Counted from the stretch's first letter, positions 17,376 through 26,254 are shown. The stretch: 41,208 bases of DNA from JASGDC01 sp047605865 (GCA_047605865.1 JASGFC010000014.1:1-41208); one strand, 5' to 3'. Translations and numbers: made by a program. Notes: a model not told the origin generated them from the letters alone.

Positions 17376-19364
17376 CTACACGTCCAAAAATCGAACGTCT
17401 TTGGCGTTCTGCTGAATAAATTTACGGCGAGATTCAACATCATCACCCATCAAAACACTGAAGACATTGTCCACTACAGCCGCATCTTCCATCGTGACGC
17501 GCTTCAAGATACGATGCTCTGGATCCATCGTTGTGTCCCACAATTCTTGATAATCCATCTCACCGAGACCTTTGTAGCGTTGAATACCGTTTTCTTTTGG
17601 AATTCGGTAGCCCTTTTCTTTGCCTTCAGTAAGTTTTTTGTCACGTTCTTCATCGGAATAGACGTAATCGTGATCTGCGTTAGTCCATTTGATACGGTAC
17701 AAAGGAGGTTGGGCTAGATAGACATATCCGCCTTCAATAAGTGGGCGCATGTATCGGAAAATCAAAGTTAACAATAATGTTGTAATGTGTTGGCCATCTA
17801 CATCCGCATCAGCCATTAACACAATCTTGTGGTAGCGTAGCTTTTCGATATCAAACTCTTCACCGATACCAACACCAAAACTAGCAATCATAGCCTGGAC
17901 TTCTTTATTGGCAAGAGCTTTATCTAAGCGTGCACGTTCAACGTTCAAAATCTTTCCACGCAATGGCAAAATTGCTTGTGTTGCTGGATTACGCCCTTGC
18001 TTTGCTGAACCACCAGCTGAATCACCCTCAACAATGTAAACTTCGCAATCTGCTGGAACTTTACTAGAGCAATCAGAGAGTTTACCCGTCATACCAAGTC
18101 CGCCGTCCATGAGACCTTTACGTCTTGTTGTTTCACGAGCTTTGCGAGCAGCTAAACGTGCTTGCTGAGCGGCAATACCTTTTTGGACAATAGCTCTAGC
18201 TTCACTAGGGTTACGATCAAACCAGTCAGTAAGTTCTTCATTAACAGCCTTTAGTACAAAAGTACGGGCTTCAGAATTACCAAGTTTTGTTTTTGTTTGA
18301 CCTTCAAACTGTGGTTCACTAAGCTTTACTGAAAGAACAGCGGTTAAACCTTCACGAACATCTTCACCAGAGAGGTTCTCGTCTTTAGCTTTGAGTAAGT
18401 TCTTTTCACGAGCATACTTATTGATAAGGCTTGTTAATGCGGTACGGAAACCTTCTTCATGCGTACCACCCTCATGGGTGTTAATAGTATTGGCATAGGT
18501 GTGAATTGATTCAGAGTACGCGTTAGTCCACTGCATTGCCAATTCTAAAGAGATGTGGTTTGTAGTATCTTCCTTTTCAAGCGAGATAATATCGTCGTTA
18601 ATTACATCAGCTTTTTTAGCAGCATTAAGGAACTCTACATAATCTGCAAGACCACGTTCGTACTTATAAGTGACTGTACGAGCTTGTGTTTCGTCTTCTT
18701 CAGTATCAAGGTTATCTTCATTTTCGATAGAGCGCTCATCAATGAGTGTAATTTGAAGACCTTTATTCAAAAAAGCCATCTGTTGAAAACGACTGCGGAT
18801 GGTTTCATAGTCGAAAGTAACAGATTCAAAAATTTCAGAATCTGGATAAAAAGTGATTTCAGTACCAGTTTTGTCTGTAGCTTCTTCTTTTTCTAATGAA
18901 CCTTGAGGCTCTCCACCATCTTTGAATCCTTGACGCCATGCATAGCCTTGGCGCCATACTGTTACATTAAGTTCAGAAGACAAAGCATTAACAACAGAGC
19001 TACCAACGCCATGGAGTCCACCAGAAACAGCATAACCACTGCCACCAAATTTACCACCAGCGTGGAGAACGGTCAGAACAACCTCAACAGTTGAGATACC
19101 TTCTACTGGGTGAATATCAACTGGAATTCCACGTCCATTATCAAAGACTCTACAACCACCGTCTGCAAGCAAGGTAACAACAATTTCAGTACAGTACCCA
19201 GCAAGAGCTTCATCTACAGCATTATCAACAATTTCCCAGATGAGGTGGTGCAAACCACGTGGACCGGTAGAACCGATATACATACCAGGGCGCTTTCTAA
19301 CAGCTTCTAAGCCCTCTAATACGGTGATATCACTAGCACCGTATTCTTGTTCATTTTCAGCCAC
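17376..19364 (-). CDS. gyrB: DNA gyrase subunit B
   Basis: 662 residues from the GTG at 19364. GHKL ATPase motifs are EIVDNAVDEA, DNGRGIPVDIHP and GGLHGVGSSVVNAL. The TOPRIM domain has YIVEGDSAGGSAKQGR, DADVDGQHI and PLRGKILNVE. The C-terminus has the QRYKGLGEM tower element. An upstream GTG at 19385 is possible but lies next to or before the expected transcription start. GAGGAG sits 9 nt before the chosen GTG, giving the normal N-terminus AENEQEYGASDITVLEGLEA. It precedes gyrA by 9 nt. It supplies ATP-driven negative supercoiling, and synthesis is probably tied to origin-proximal dosage. Confidence 0.97.
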   Translation of the reverse strand: MAENEQEYGASDITVLEGLEAVRKRPGMYIGSTGPRGLHHLIWEIVDNAVDEALAGYCTEIVVTLLADGGCRVFDNGRGIPVDIHPVEGISTVEVVLTVLHAGGKFGGSGYAVSGGLHGVGSSVVNALSSELNVTVWRQGYAWRQGFKDGGEPQGSLEKEEATDKTGTEITFYPDSEIFESVTFDYETIRSRFQQMAFLNKGLQITLIDERSIENEDNLDTEEDETQARTVTYKYERGLADYVEFLNAAKKADVINDDIISLEKEDTTNHISLELAMQWTNAYSESIHTYANTINTHEGGTHEEGFRTALTSLINKYAREKNLLKAKDENLSGEDVREGLTAVLSVKLSEPQFEGQTKTKLGNSEARTFVLKAVNEELTDWFDRNPSEARAIVQKGIAAQQARLAARKARETTRRKGLMDGGLGMTGKLSDCSSKVPADCEVYIVEGDSAGGSAKQGRNPATQAILPLRGKILNVERARLDKALANKEVQAMIASFGVGIGEEFDIEKLRYHKIVLMADADVDGQHITTLLLTLIFRYMRPLIEGGYVYLAQPPLYRIKWTNADHDYVYSDEERDKKLTEGKEKGYRIPKENGIQRYKGLGEMDYQELWDTTMDPEHRILKRVTMEDAAVVDNVFSVLMGDDVESRRKFIQQNAKDVRFLDV

Positions 19365-19388
19365 TCTTTTAAGCTCCTCAATCACTAC

Positions 19389-19394
19389 AATATA
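19389..19394 (-). promoter_or_regulatory. -10 element of gyrBA
   Basis: The complement reads TATATT, placed so that transcription would begin near 19382 and leave a short leader containing GAGGAG before the GTG at 19364. This supports the shorter GyrB start. No clear -35 is seen. Confidence 0.4.
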
Positions 19395-19448
19395 CTGCTA
19401 CCATTTTACCTTTTTTAGGCTTAAAATTAGGGATTTGAGGAGAAAGAA

Positions 19449-19976
19449 ATGCGTTCTTTAGCCCTGTTTTCCATCAATCGTGCATATAATGAAAATATGA
19501 ATCAAAATAACAGGATATTCTTCAGTACGCTGATGACTTTCACAACTTTGGGTATGTTTATGTCTGGTCATTGGTGGCTTGGACTTGGGGTAGCTATTGC
19601 AGGCGGCTCGCTTGTCAGTCGTAATGCCCTCGGCGAGCGCCAAATTCCAGGTGTAAATGATACATACCAGCAGAATAGACTTAATCAAAACAATCTAACT
19701 CAACACCAACTTGAGCAAGATCCACTACAAAACCAAATTCCGCAGCAAGTCCAACAGCTGCAAGAACAAAAAGAGGAACTTCCACTTTCTGATAATCAAC
19801 CACGATTTTTGCAAAGTGATACTTACCGCCAGCAAGCACAAGATGCTGCTAATCCTTATCTGCAAGATAGAAACACTGCTGAAGAAAACTCTAAATCTAA
19901 CAAGCACGCAAAAGAACAAAGTGCCTGGGAAGCTCAATTCAAAGCAGACATCAATAAAGATAACTTAGAGCACTAA
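19449..19976 (+). CDS. small membrane protein with Gln/Asn-rich tail, unknown function
   Basis: 175 residues. A hydrophobic stretch at about 24-57, with a G-H-W-W-L-G-L-G turn, forms one or two membrane helices. The rest is a polar Gln/Asn-rich tail rich in LNQNN, QQVQQLQEQK and similar runs, likely disordered or weakly coiled. I recognise no family. Two starts compete. The ATG at 19449 has an excellent GAGGAG 8 nt upstream. The ATG at 19497 lies exactly 6 nt after a perfect TATAAT (19485-19490), as in leaderless genes. It is divergent from gyrB (63-84 bp) and convergent with dciA. A small membrane protein beside gyrB fits no known operon partner. Confidence 0.65.
   Translation: MRSLALFSINRAYNENMNQNNRIFFSTLMTFTTLGMFMSGHWWLGLGVAIAGGSLVSRNALGERQIPGVNDTYQQNRLNQNNLTQHQLEQDPLQNQIPQQVQQLQEQKEELPLSDNQPRFLQSDTYRQQAQDAANPYLQDRNTAEENSKSNKHAKEQSAWEAQFKADINKDNLEH
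19485..19496 (+). promoter_or_regulatory. candidate internal -10 element (leaderless start at 19497)
   Basis: TATAAT at 19485-19490 is followed by GAAAAT and an in-frame ATG at 19497. If active, it would make a leaderless mRNA for a 159-residue form of the membrane protein. It lies inside the reading frame that starts at 19449, so the two signals are alternatives. Confidence 0.35.
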
Positions 19977-20109
19977 GCCTACAAAGTAGAAAAATAAGCC
20001 TTACAAAAAACCAACAGCACATCATGGCTTGTAACTCAAGGTAATCACAAATAGTTGAGGTGCCCCCCTATAGAGAGTTACTTTAAACATTTGGGGTCAC
20101 ATATTAAAT

Positions 20110-20586
20110 CTACCCGTATGTATCTCTTGGGCCTCGGCCTTTGATATGGCGTACTCCTTTACGCCAACTTGGTGCTTGTGGACCAATGAATTTAATCTTT
20201 TTTACCATTTCACCGGCTAGTTTTTTATTGATAGTTGAAATGAAATCATATTCTATGAGACGCATTTGTGCTGTTCTAGCTGTTGAATCGCATTTAACCA
20301 CTAAAAATCCGTTGTTGAAACTTACGGGGGAAGTAAATTGAGCATTTTGTTTGCCAACGTAGCTTTCCCAATCACTAAAGAGACTACCTGCATCTACAGA
20401 AGCCTTCCAACCACGTTCTTCCACAATGGTATTAACTAAAGTGGCAAGAGTTTCTGGATCACGAGAGCTAGACTCAGGTAATTTGTAATAAAAGTCTTTT
20501 TTAGCTCTTCTTTTAAAACCTTTGTTTTCTGAATTAGCTTTAATAGCGTTGTACAGAATAAAACGAGCATCATTTTCTTGTGTCAT
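20110..20586 (-). CDS. dciA: DciA/DUF721 family protein (helicase-loading factor)
   Basis: 158 residues. The central region (SLFSDWESYVGKQNAQFTSPVSFNNGFLVVKCDSTARTAQMRL in outline) has the DUF721 W-x-x-x-V-G core and the L-V-V-K-C-D-S-x-A-x-A-Q strand-helix. DUF721 proteins are now called DciA. They help load the replicative helicase DnaB in bacteria lacking DnaC or DnaI. The gene between recF and gyrB is the standard actinobacterial position (as for Rv0004). It overlaps the recF 3' end by 17 nt, so translation is coupled. The basic C-terminus KGVRHIKGRGPRDTYG matches actinobacterial homologues. Confidence 0.88.
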   Translation of the reverse strand: MTQENDARFILYNAIKANSENKGFKRRAKKDFYYKLPESSSRDPETLATLVNTIVEERGWKASVDAGSLFSDWESYVGKQNAQFTSPVSFNNGFLVVKCDSTARTAQMRLIEYDFISTINKKLAGEMVKKIKFIGPQAPSWRKGVRHIKGRGPRDTYG

Positions 20587-21778
20587 TGCTTGCCTTATCT
20601 ACTTCAGTTTTAAGGTGTGTGACATCGTGAGGATCAATTGTTCCATATTCATTTTTAAACTCCGAAAGTACCCCACGTGAAACATACACTTTATGACCCT
20701 GTAACAGCTGTGGAATATCATCTTCAACTGCAGCAGTAATAATAACTTGCTCTGCTTCTTTGATGTGCTCTGCAAGGCGTTGTCTACGCTGTGTATCTAA
20801 CTCAGCGAACACATCATCAAGAATAAGAATTGGTTCTTCATTATTTTCTTTCAACAAAGTATAACAAGCTAGTTTAAGAGCAAGTGCAACTGACCAAGAT
20901 TCACCATGAGAAGCATAGCCTTTAGCAGGTAGTTCACCTAACATTATCTCAATATCATCGCGTTGCGGACCAACTACAGATTGCCCACGTTCAATCTCAA
21001 CTATGAAACGCTCATTCATACGCTCTACTATTTTCTGCTGAATTTCTTCAACACTCATGCTGGCATCAAGATTTTCTAAAGAACTACTATAATTAAGCTT
21101 TACTTCTTTAGCTTGATCAGTAAACGCTGCATAACTTTGCTGAAAGTATGGTTCTAGCTTCTTTAACATTTGTAAGCGAGCACTAACTAAAATGGCACCT
21201 GCCATAGCTGTGTGCTGATTCCACACCTCAAAATCTGCACGTTGAACAGGCAAACCCTCGGATCGAGCTTTTTTTGCACTTTTAATAAGAGCATTTCTTT
21301 GCTTCAATGCTTTATCGTAATCTTGACGAATTCCAGCAAAACGTGGAGCAATGGAGACCAACATTTCATCCATGAACCTTCTACGAATTGACGGTTCACC
21401 CTTTACTATAGCCAAATCTTCTGGGGCAAAAAGAACCGTTGAAACCATGCCAAGTATTTCACGTTGGCGACTAAATGAACCTTTATTAATTCGGGTTCTA
21501 TTAGCTTTATGAGCATTAAGTTCAATTTCTATAAAAGCAGACTGTGAACCTCTGGCGATTTTTGCACGCACGATAGCCTGGTCTTTAGGATGTTTAACTA
21601 ATACGGCATCATGGGAAACACGATGAGACGATAAATGAGCAAGATAACCGAGTGCTTCCACAAGGTTAGTCTTGCCCATTCCGTTAGAGCCTACAAGAAC
21701 GTTTACACCTGGCTTTAATTGCAATTCAGCAGTTTCATAATTCCTGAACTGAAAAAGGCTTAAATGTTCAACGTACAA
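20570..21778 (-). CDS. recF: DNA replication and repair protein RecF
   Basis: 402 residues. Walker A is GSNGMGKT at 30-37, following LSLFQFRNY, the conserved N-terminal segment. The Walker B/D-loop region reads ILILDDVFAELD, and the signature region includes SHGESWSVALALKL. RecF binds ss/dsDNA junctions and helps RecR and RecO load RecA at gaps. TTG start; MYVEHLSL is the normal N-terminus. It lies 11 nt after gnd and overlaps dciA. The C-terminus after the conserved core is slightly extended (KTEVDKASNDTRK). Confidence 0.95.
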   Translation of the reverse strand: MYVEHLSLFQFRNYETAELQLKPGVNVLVGSNGMGKTNLVEALGYLAHLSSHRVSHDAVLVKHPKDQAIVRAKIARGSQSAFIEIELNAHKANRTRINKGSFSRQREILGMVSTVLFAPEDLAIVKGEPSIRRRFMDEMLVSIAPRFAGIRQDYDKALKQRNALIKSAKKARSEGLPVQRADFEVWNQHTAMAGAILVSARLQMLKKLEPYFQQSYAAFTDQAKEVKLNYSSSLENLDASMSVEEIQQKIVERMNERFIVEIERGQSVVGPQRDDIEIMLGELPAKGYASHGESWSVALALKLACYTLLKENNEEPILILDDVFAELDTQRRQRLAEHIKEAEQVIITAAVEDDIPQLLQGHKVYVSRGVLSEFKNEYGTIDPHDVTHLKTEVDKASNDTRK

Positions 21779-21789
21779 GGTTCTCTATA

Positions 21790-22731
21790 TTAGTTGTGTG
21801 TAATTTCTGTTGCAGCAGCACCTGTTGGTTTCTTAGCACCTGCAGCAAGTACTTCGTGACCACCAAACTGATTACGCAATGCAGCAACAGCTTTCATTGC
21901 AGGTGAATCATCTTGACGGCTAGCAAAGCGAGCAAAGAGTGCTGCAGAGATAACAGGCATTGGTACTGCCTCATTGATTGCTTCTTCAACAGTCCAACGA
22001 CCTTCACCAGAATCATCAACGTAACCAGTAATTTTAGCCAAATCTGGGTCTTCTTCTAATGCCTTTACAAGAAGATCAAGGAGCCAAGAACGTACTACAG
22101 TACCACGTTGCCATGCACGGAAAGTTCCGTGAACATCTTTGATGATATCTTTTTTAGCAAGAAGCTCATAGCCTTCTGCATAAGCTTGCATCAAACCGTA
22201 TTCAATACCGTTGTGTACCATCTTTGCGTAGTGACCAGCACCAACATCACCTACATGTACGAATCCTTCTTCACGTGGACCTTCTGGACGTAATGCATCA
22301 AAGACTGGCATAAGAGTTTTGATATCGGCATTTGTTCCGCCTGCCATCAAACCATAACCTTCTGTTTTACCCCAAATACCACCAGAAACGCCACAGTCAA
22401 CAAAGTGAATTCCATCTTTATTAAGCTCTTCATTGTGCCTAATATCTTCAGTGAAACGTGAGTTACCACCATCGATAAGGATGTCACCTTTTTTCATTGA
22501 TTCTGAAAGTTCTTTAACAACACTGTCAGTGATGTCTCCTGCAGGAACCATGACCCAAACTACTGCTTTGCCATCGTTTTCTTTACGAATTGTTTCAACA
22601 AGTTCTTTTAGCGATTTAACATCTGTTAGTTTAGGGTTCTGATCAAACCCTGTTACTCCAACTCCTGCTGCTTTCATGCGATCACGCATGTTTCCACCCA
22701 TTTTACCTAGTCCAACTAGTCCAATATGCAT
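21790..22731 (-). CDS. gnd: 6-phosphogluconate dehydrogenase, decarboxylating (short GntZ-like form)
   Basis: 313 residues, the short form of about 300 instead of the 470-residue Gnd. The N-terminal Rossmann motif is GLVGLGKMGGNM. DGGNSRF and DCGVSGGIWG are the substrate-binding signatures, and VGAGHYAKMVHNGIEYG carries the catalytic Lys and Asn. It oxidises 6-phosphogluconate to ribulose 5-phosphate and CO2 with NAD(P)+. A gnd copy between dnaN and recF is frequent in actinobacteria. AAGAGG precedes the ATG. The C-terminus ends soon after the FGGHEV helix, as expected for the short family. Confidence 0.94.
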   Translation of the reverse strand: MHIGLVGLGKMGGNMRDRMKAAGVGVTGFDQNPKLTDVKSLKELVETIRKENDGKAVVWVMVPAGDITDSVVKELSESMKKGDILIDGGNSRFTEDIRHNEELNKDGIHFVDCGVSGGIWGKTEGYGLMAGGTNADIKTLMPVFDALRPEGPREEGFVHVGDVGAGHYAKMVHNGIEYGLMQAYAEGYELLAKKDIIKDVHGTFRAWQRGTVVRSWLLDLLVKALEEDPDLAKITGYVDDSGEGRWTVEEAINEAVPMPVISAALFARFASRQDDSPAMKAVAALRNQFGGHEVLAAGAKKPTGAAATEITHN

Positions 22732-22788
22732 AGTATCCTCTTTCTCTTGTAGTTTATTTACTACTTATTCTTTATTCTACTGCCAAAA

Positions 22789-23919
22789 CTACTGAGGTAA
22801 TCTTACTGGCATAACTAAATATCGATAATCTTGTTCATCTTCGCCGTTAAGTTCTTCTTGACCTGTTAGTACAGAAGGCTTCATTGGTGTAGTAAAGGAA
22901 AGACGAACATATGGTGTGTCAAAGGCAGAAAGACCTTCAAGAAGATACTGATGGTTAAAGGCTACTGTGATATCTTCACCATTGAGTTCAGCTTCTAAGG
23001 TTTCTGAAGCTTGAGCTTCTTCACCAGTTCCAGCATGAAGCGTAACTTGACCTTCTGAAAATTCAAGGCGTAGTGGAGTATTTTTCTCTGCTACTAGAGA
23101 GACACGACTTGCAGCTTCAGAAAGAGCTTGTGTGTTAACTACTGCATATATTGGCGTTTCTTCAGGGAAAAGTGAACGAACAGGAGGGTATTCTCCATCT
23201 ACCAAAAGTGAGGTTGTTTTGTGGCTATCTTTTTCAAAACCAATGATTGCATTAGCTTTGCCGCTAGTATCAATTGCCATATCTATACCGCCGCCAGTTG
23301 CTAATGCTTTAGCAACATCATTGAGAGTTTTAGATTTAATAAGTACCGTTGCTTCAAAGTTTGGATCTTCAGGATTCCAATGAGCTATACGCATAGCCAA
23401 ACGATAGCGATCTGTTGCAAGAAGAGTTATTTCATCTCCTTTAAATTCAATGTAAACACCAGTTAAAATTGGTAGTGAATCTTCTTTACTTGCAGCAATA
23501 GCAACTTGAGAAACTGCTTGTGAGAATTCTTCTGAACGAATTTGTCCACTACTTTCTGGAAATTCAGGAAGATTAGGATATTCATCAACTGGCATAGAGG
23601 CCAAGGTGAAACTAGAAACACCACAGCTAAGATTTACTTTATTGTTTTCACTTTCAAAAACTACTGGTGCTGCAGGTAATTTGCGTGCAATATCAGTTAA
23701 TAAACGGCCAGATACAAGTGCTGAACCTGCTTCTTCAACATCTGCTTCAATACTGATGCTTGCTGAAGTTTCATAGTCAAAAGCGCTTAAAGAAATTTTG
23801 TTCTCTTTTGCCTCAATTAAAACGCCTGAAAGAATAGGTAAAGGTGGACGAGGTGCTAAAGAACGTGCTGTCCATGATACTGCTTCAGAAAGCACATCAC
23901 GATCAACCTGAAATTTCAT
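22789..23919 (-). CDS. dnaN: DNA polymerase III beta subunit (sliding clamp)
   Basis: 376 residues from the ATG at 23919 (MKFQVDRDVLSEAVSW), chosen because AAAGG lies 7 nt upstream. An ATG five codons earlier lacks a site. Three clamp domains are visible, with PILSGVLIEA and LPILTGVYIEF marking the repeat starts, and the C-terminus YLVMPVRLP is the typical end. It forms a ring-shaped dimer on DNA that tethers polymerase III. The gene is the first after oriC and is transcribed away from it, about 57 nt before gnd. Confidence 0.96.
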   Translation of the reverse strand: MKFQVDRDVLSEAVSWTARSLAPRPPLPILSGVLIEAKENKISLSAFDYETSASISIEADVEEAGSALVSGRLLTDIARKLPAAPVVFESENNKVNLSCGVSSFTLASMPVDEYPNLPEFPESSGQIRSEEFSQAVSQVAIAASKEDSLPILTGVYIEFKGDEITLLATDRYRLAMRIAHWNPEDPNFEATVLIKSKTLNDVAKALATGGGIDMAIDTSGKANAIIGFEKDSHKTTSLLVDGEYPPVRSLFPEETPIYAVVNTQALSEAASRVSLVAEKNTPLRLEFSEGQVTLHAGTGEEAQASETLEAELNGEDITVAFNHQYLLEGLSAFDTPYVRLSFTTPMKPSVLTGQEELNGEDEQDYRYLVMPVRLPQ

Positions 23920-24240
23920 AGCGATACCTTTCATTGGGGAGATTTTGTATTGATTCCAGCTTACCAGTCGTGTAGGACAAAATGTGCCGAAGAGGCGCTA
24001 ATACAAGTAGATTAAAACTTTAGTAGTAATAGTAGTAGAGCCTGTGGATTTGTGGATAACTTTGTGGATTACTAGAAGGTTGTAGAGTATTACATTTATG
24101 TAATTACGTGAATAGCTTGTTAATATCATGTGGATTAAATGTGGATAACTTTTTAATATTTATTTGCTTAAGCGGAATAGCAAGAAACTATCCACAAGAA
24201 ACACGAGTTATCCACAAGAAATACACAAAGGATGTGGAAA
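23920..24240. other. replication origin oriC (dnaA-dnaN intergenic)
   Basis: About 320 bp without a gene. It holds three exact TTATCCACA boxes: complement at 24051-24059, complement at 24140-24148 and plus strand at 24208-24216. There are at least four boxes with one mismatch: complement 24043-24051, 24063-24071 and 24129-24137, and plus strand 24188-24196. Boxes on the dnaN side point one way and those next to dnaA the other, flanking AT-rich DNA at about 24087-24180 that could be the unwinding element. The dnaA and dnaN flanks, DnaA-box density and strand layout together identify oriC. The region is shorter than many actinobacterial origins. Confidence 0.93.
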
Positions 24241-25641
24241 TTAGTTTTTTTCCTTGATAAGAGTAGTTAGTTCAGAGATTTCGTCATAGACTTTTTTATC
24301 TGTTTTCATCAATTGAGTGATTTTATTGATAGCATGCATCACAGTAGTGTGATCTCTACCACCAAATTCTTTACCAATGAGTGCAAGAGTTAAATCTGAA
24401 ATAAGTTCACGTGAAAGATACATCGCAATTTGCCGGGGAAAAGCTATAGACCGATCACGTGCCTTTCCTCTGAGATCTTCTGGTTTAAGATCAAAGTAAT
24501 CTGCTGTTTGTTGAATAATGGCTTCCGGAGAAACAACAATAGAATCAGATTTTTGGAAAACATCTTTTAATGTTGATTCAGTCAATGAAATATCTAAAGG
24601 TACTCCAGTTAAGTCTGCTAGAGCAGAAACACGAGTTAAAGCACCATCTAATTCACGAATGTTAGTGTCGATTTTAGATCCAATAAGTTCAATAACGTCA
24701 TCGGGAACTGAAATCTTATCTAATTTGGATTTATGCCGAAGGATTGCAATTCGTGTTTCTAAATCTGGTGGCATTACATCTACAGTTAAGCCCATTTGGA
24801 AGCGGGTTAATAATCTGTCATCAAAAGACTGTAGATGCTGTGGAGAAACATCTGAAGAAATAACAACCTGTTTAGAACCATCAAATAAAGTATTAAAGAT
24901 ATGGAAAAATTCTTCTTGACTACTTTCCTTTTCAGCAAGGAATTGAATATCATCAACGAGGAGAATATCAACATTACGATATCTGTTTTTAAAAGCTTTT
25001 TTCTCTTTTTCGTTATTAAACATATTGATAAAGTCGTTCAAATACTCTTCACTACTGACGTAAACCACTTTGATATCTTGGTCTTTAAAGGCATTTAAGG
25101 CATAGTGCCCAATAGAATGCAACAAGTGAGTTTTACCTAAACCTGAGCCACCATAAATAAATAAAGGATTGTAGGCTTTCGCAGGAGATTCTGCAACAGC
25201 CATAGCCGCATTGAAAGCGAATCGTGTGCTTTTACCGGGAATAAAATTTTCAAAAGTGTATTTAGGATTTAATTTTGCTGAAGTAACTTGAGATTCTTTT
25301 GGTTGTTTAACAACTTCTCCTTTTCCTTCAGGTAGGTCAAAGAGTTGTCCTTCATCAGTAGGGGCCAATTTTTTCAGAGACTCATCAATAATAAAATGGG
25401 GAATAGCACCGTTAAAGATTTTTTTGATATTACGTTTAAAAACAGAAAAAACTTTTTTCTCTTGAACTTTATTACGAACAGCTTTATCTGGAGCTGCAAT
25501 AATAAGAGTATCTCCCATGATTCCTTGAGGCTTTAACAAGTCAATATTTGCCAAAGTAAAAGGACCTAAAGATTCATCATCGCGCATGGTTTTTAATAAA
25601 TCTTGCCATTGAGAATCTAAAAGAGCTGGGTTTTCTGTCAT
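24241..25641 (-). CDS. dnaA: chromosomal replication initiator DnaA
   Basis: 466 residues. Domain I is at about 1-90 and a short linker spans about 90-125. The AAA+ domain begins at YTFENFIPG, with Walker A GGSGLGKT at 164-171 and Walker B LLVDDIQFL. The C-terminal DNA-binding domain has the DnaA signature LALIGKEFGGRDHTTVMHAI. It binds DnaA boxes in the adjacent intergenic region and unwinds oriC. Domain II is much shorter than in high-GC relatives. There is no Shine-Dalgarno sequence. A TATAAT lies 8 nt before the ATG, so the mRNA is probably leaderless or nearly so. Divergent from rpmH. Confidence 0.97.
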   Translation of the reverse strand: MTENPALLDSQWQDLLKTMRDDESLGPFTLANIDLLKPQGIMGDTLIIAAPDKAVRNKVQEKKVFSVFKRNIKKIFNGAIPHFIIDESLKKLAPTDEGQLFDLPEGKGEVVKQPKESQVTSAKLNPKYTFENFIPGKSTRFAFNAAMAVAESPAKAYNPLFIYGGSGLGKTHLLHSIGHYALNAFKDQDIKVVYVSSEEYLNDFINMFNNEKEKKAFKNRYRNVDILLVDDIQFLAEKESSQEEFFHIFNTLFDGSKQVVISSDVSPQHLQSFDDRLLTRFQMGLTVDVMPPDLETRIAILRHKSKLDKISVPDDVIELIGSKIDTNIRELDGALTRVSALADLTGVPLDISLTESTLKDVFQKSDSIVVSPEAIIQQTADYFDLKPEDLRGKARDRSIAFPRQIAMYLSRELISDLTLALIGKEFGGRDHTTVMHAINKITQLMKTDKKVYDEISELTTLIKEKN

Positions 25642-25649
25642 AGTTTTTA

Positions 25650-25679
25650 ATTATAGGTCAGTTCAGATTCAGTGGTAAA
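25650..25679 (-). promoter_or_regulatory. dnaA promoter
   Basis: The minus strand reads TTTACC (25674-25679), an 18-nt spacer, then a perfect TATAAT (25650-25655), followed 8 nt later by the dnaA ATG. Transcription would start at or within a base or two of the start codon. Confidence 0.55.
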
Positions 25680-25759
25680 ATGGGTTGAAACTTGACCAAT
25701 GACCTATAAGTGTCATAACGTTAATAAGTTATACAATCTAGAAAATTTGGAGAATTTCG

Positions 25760-25903
25760 GTGAGTAAATCTAAAAGAACTTTCCAACCAAACAACCGCCG
25801 CCGCTCAAAGAAGCATGGTTTCCGTCTTCGTATGCGTACTCGTGCTGGCCGCGCAATCCTAGCTACACGTCGTAATAAGGGACGTAAGAAGCTTTCAGCG
25901 TAA
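25760..25903 (+). CDS. rpmH: 50S ribosomal protein bL34
   Basis: 47 residues, too short for most ORF cut-offs. The sequence starts MSKSKRTFQPNNRRRSK, followed by HGFRLRMRTRAGRAIL and RRNKGRKKLSA, matching bL34 along its full length. GTG start with GGAGAA 5 nt upstream. It is the first gene of the rpmH-rnpA-yidD-yidC-jag operon, divergent from dnaA across about 118 bp that must hold both promoters. Confidence 0.98.
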   Translation: MSKSKRTFQPNNRRRSKKHGFRLRMRTRAGRAILATRRNKGRKKLSA

Positions 25904-25915
25904 AAGAGAGGCTAT

Positions 25916-26254
25916 GTGCTACCTGCACCATTGAGAATTAGAACTTCTCAAGAGTTTGCACAAGTGATTTCAAATGGCGTCAAGGTTGTTGAACCTGGCG
26001 CCATCATTTATGTGTGCTCTGAAAAAGAACAGCCTCAAGCAGCAGGATTTATCGTGTCTAAAGCAATTGGTAACGCAGTTCAACGTAATCGTGTGAAACG
26101 CAAGTTTCGTGCTATCGTGGCAGAAAATTTAGCAGAAAATCAGCGCGTGGTCATTAGAGCAAGACCACTGGCTAGAAAATTTAGTTTTCAAGATTTACAA
26201 CAACAATATCTTCATGCGATAAAGATTGCTCAACAGAAGGCGCAAAAATGCTAG
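25916..26254 (+). CDS. rnpA: ribonuclease P protein component
   Basis: 112 residues, normal length. The RNR signature KAIGNAVQRNRVKRKFR is at about 69-85, and the N-terminus LPAPLRIRTSQEFAQV is typical. It binds the RNase P RNA and assists removal of tRNA 5' leaders. GTG start 12 nt after rpmH, with AAGAGAGG upstream. It overlaps yidD by 7 nt. Confidence 0.96.
   Translation: MLPAPLRIRTSQEFAQVISNGVKVVEPGAIIYVCSEKEQPQAAGFIVSKAIGNAVQRNRVKRKFRAIVAENLAENQRVVIRARPLARKFSFQDLQQQYLHAIKIAQQKAQKC

Noticed and set aside
18127..18142. parS-like half site TGTTTCACG in gyrB
   Set aside because: Only one half matches the consensus (about 10 of 16), no better than chance for a window of this size.
20031..20081. 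Inverted repeat GTAACTC/GAGTTAC between the membrane-protein gene and dciA as a terminator
   Set aside because: The loop is 37 nt and no T-run follows directly. A second imperfect pair (GTGCCCCC/GGGGTCAC) is also weak, so no terminator is called in this convergent gap.
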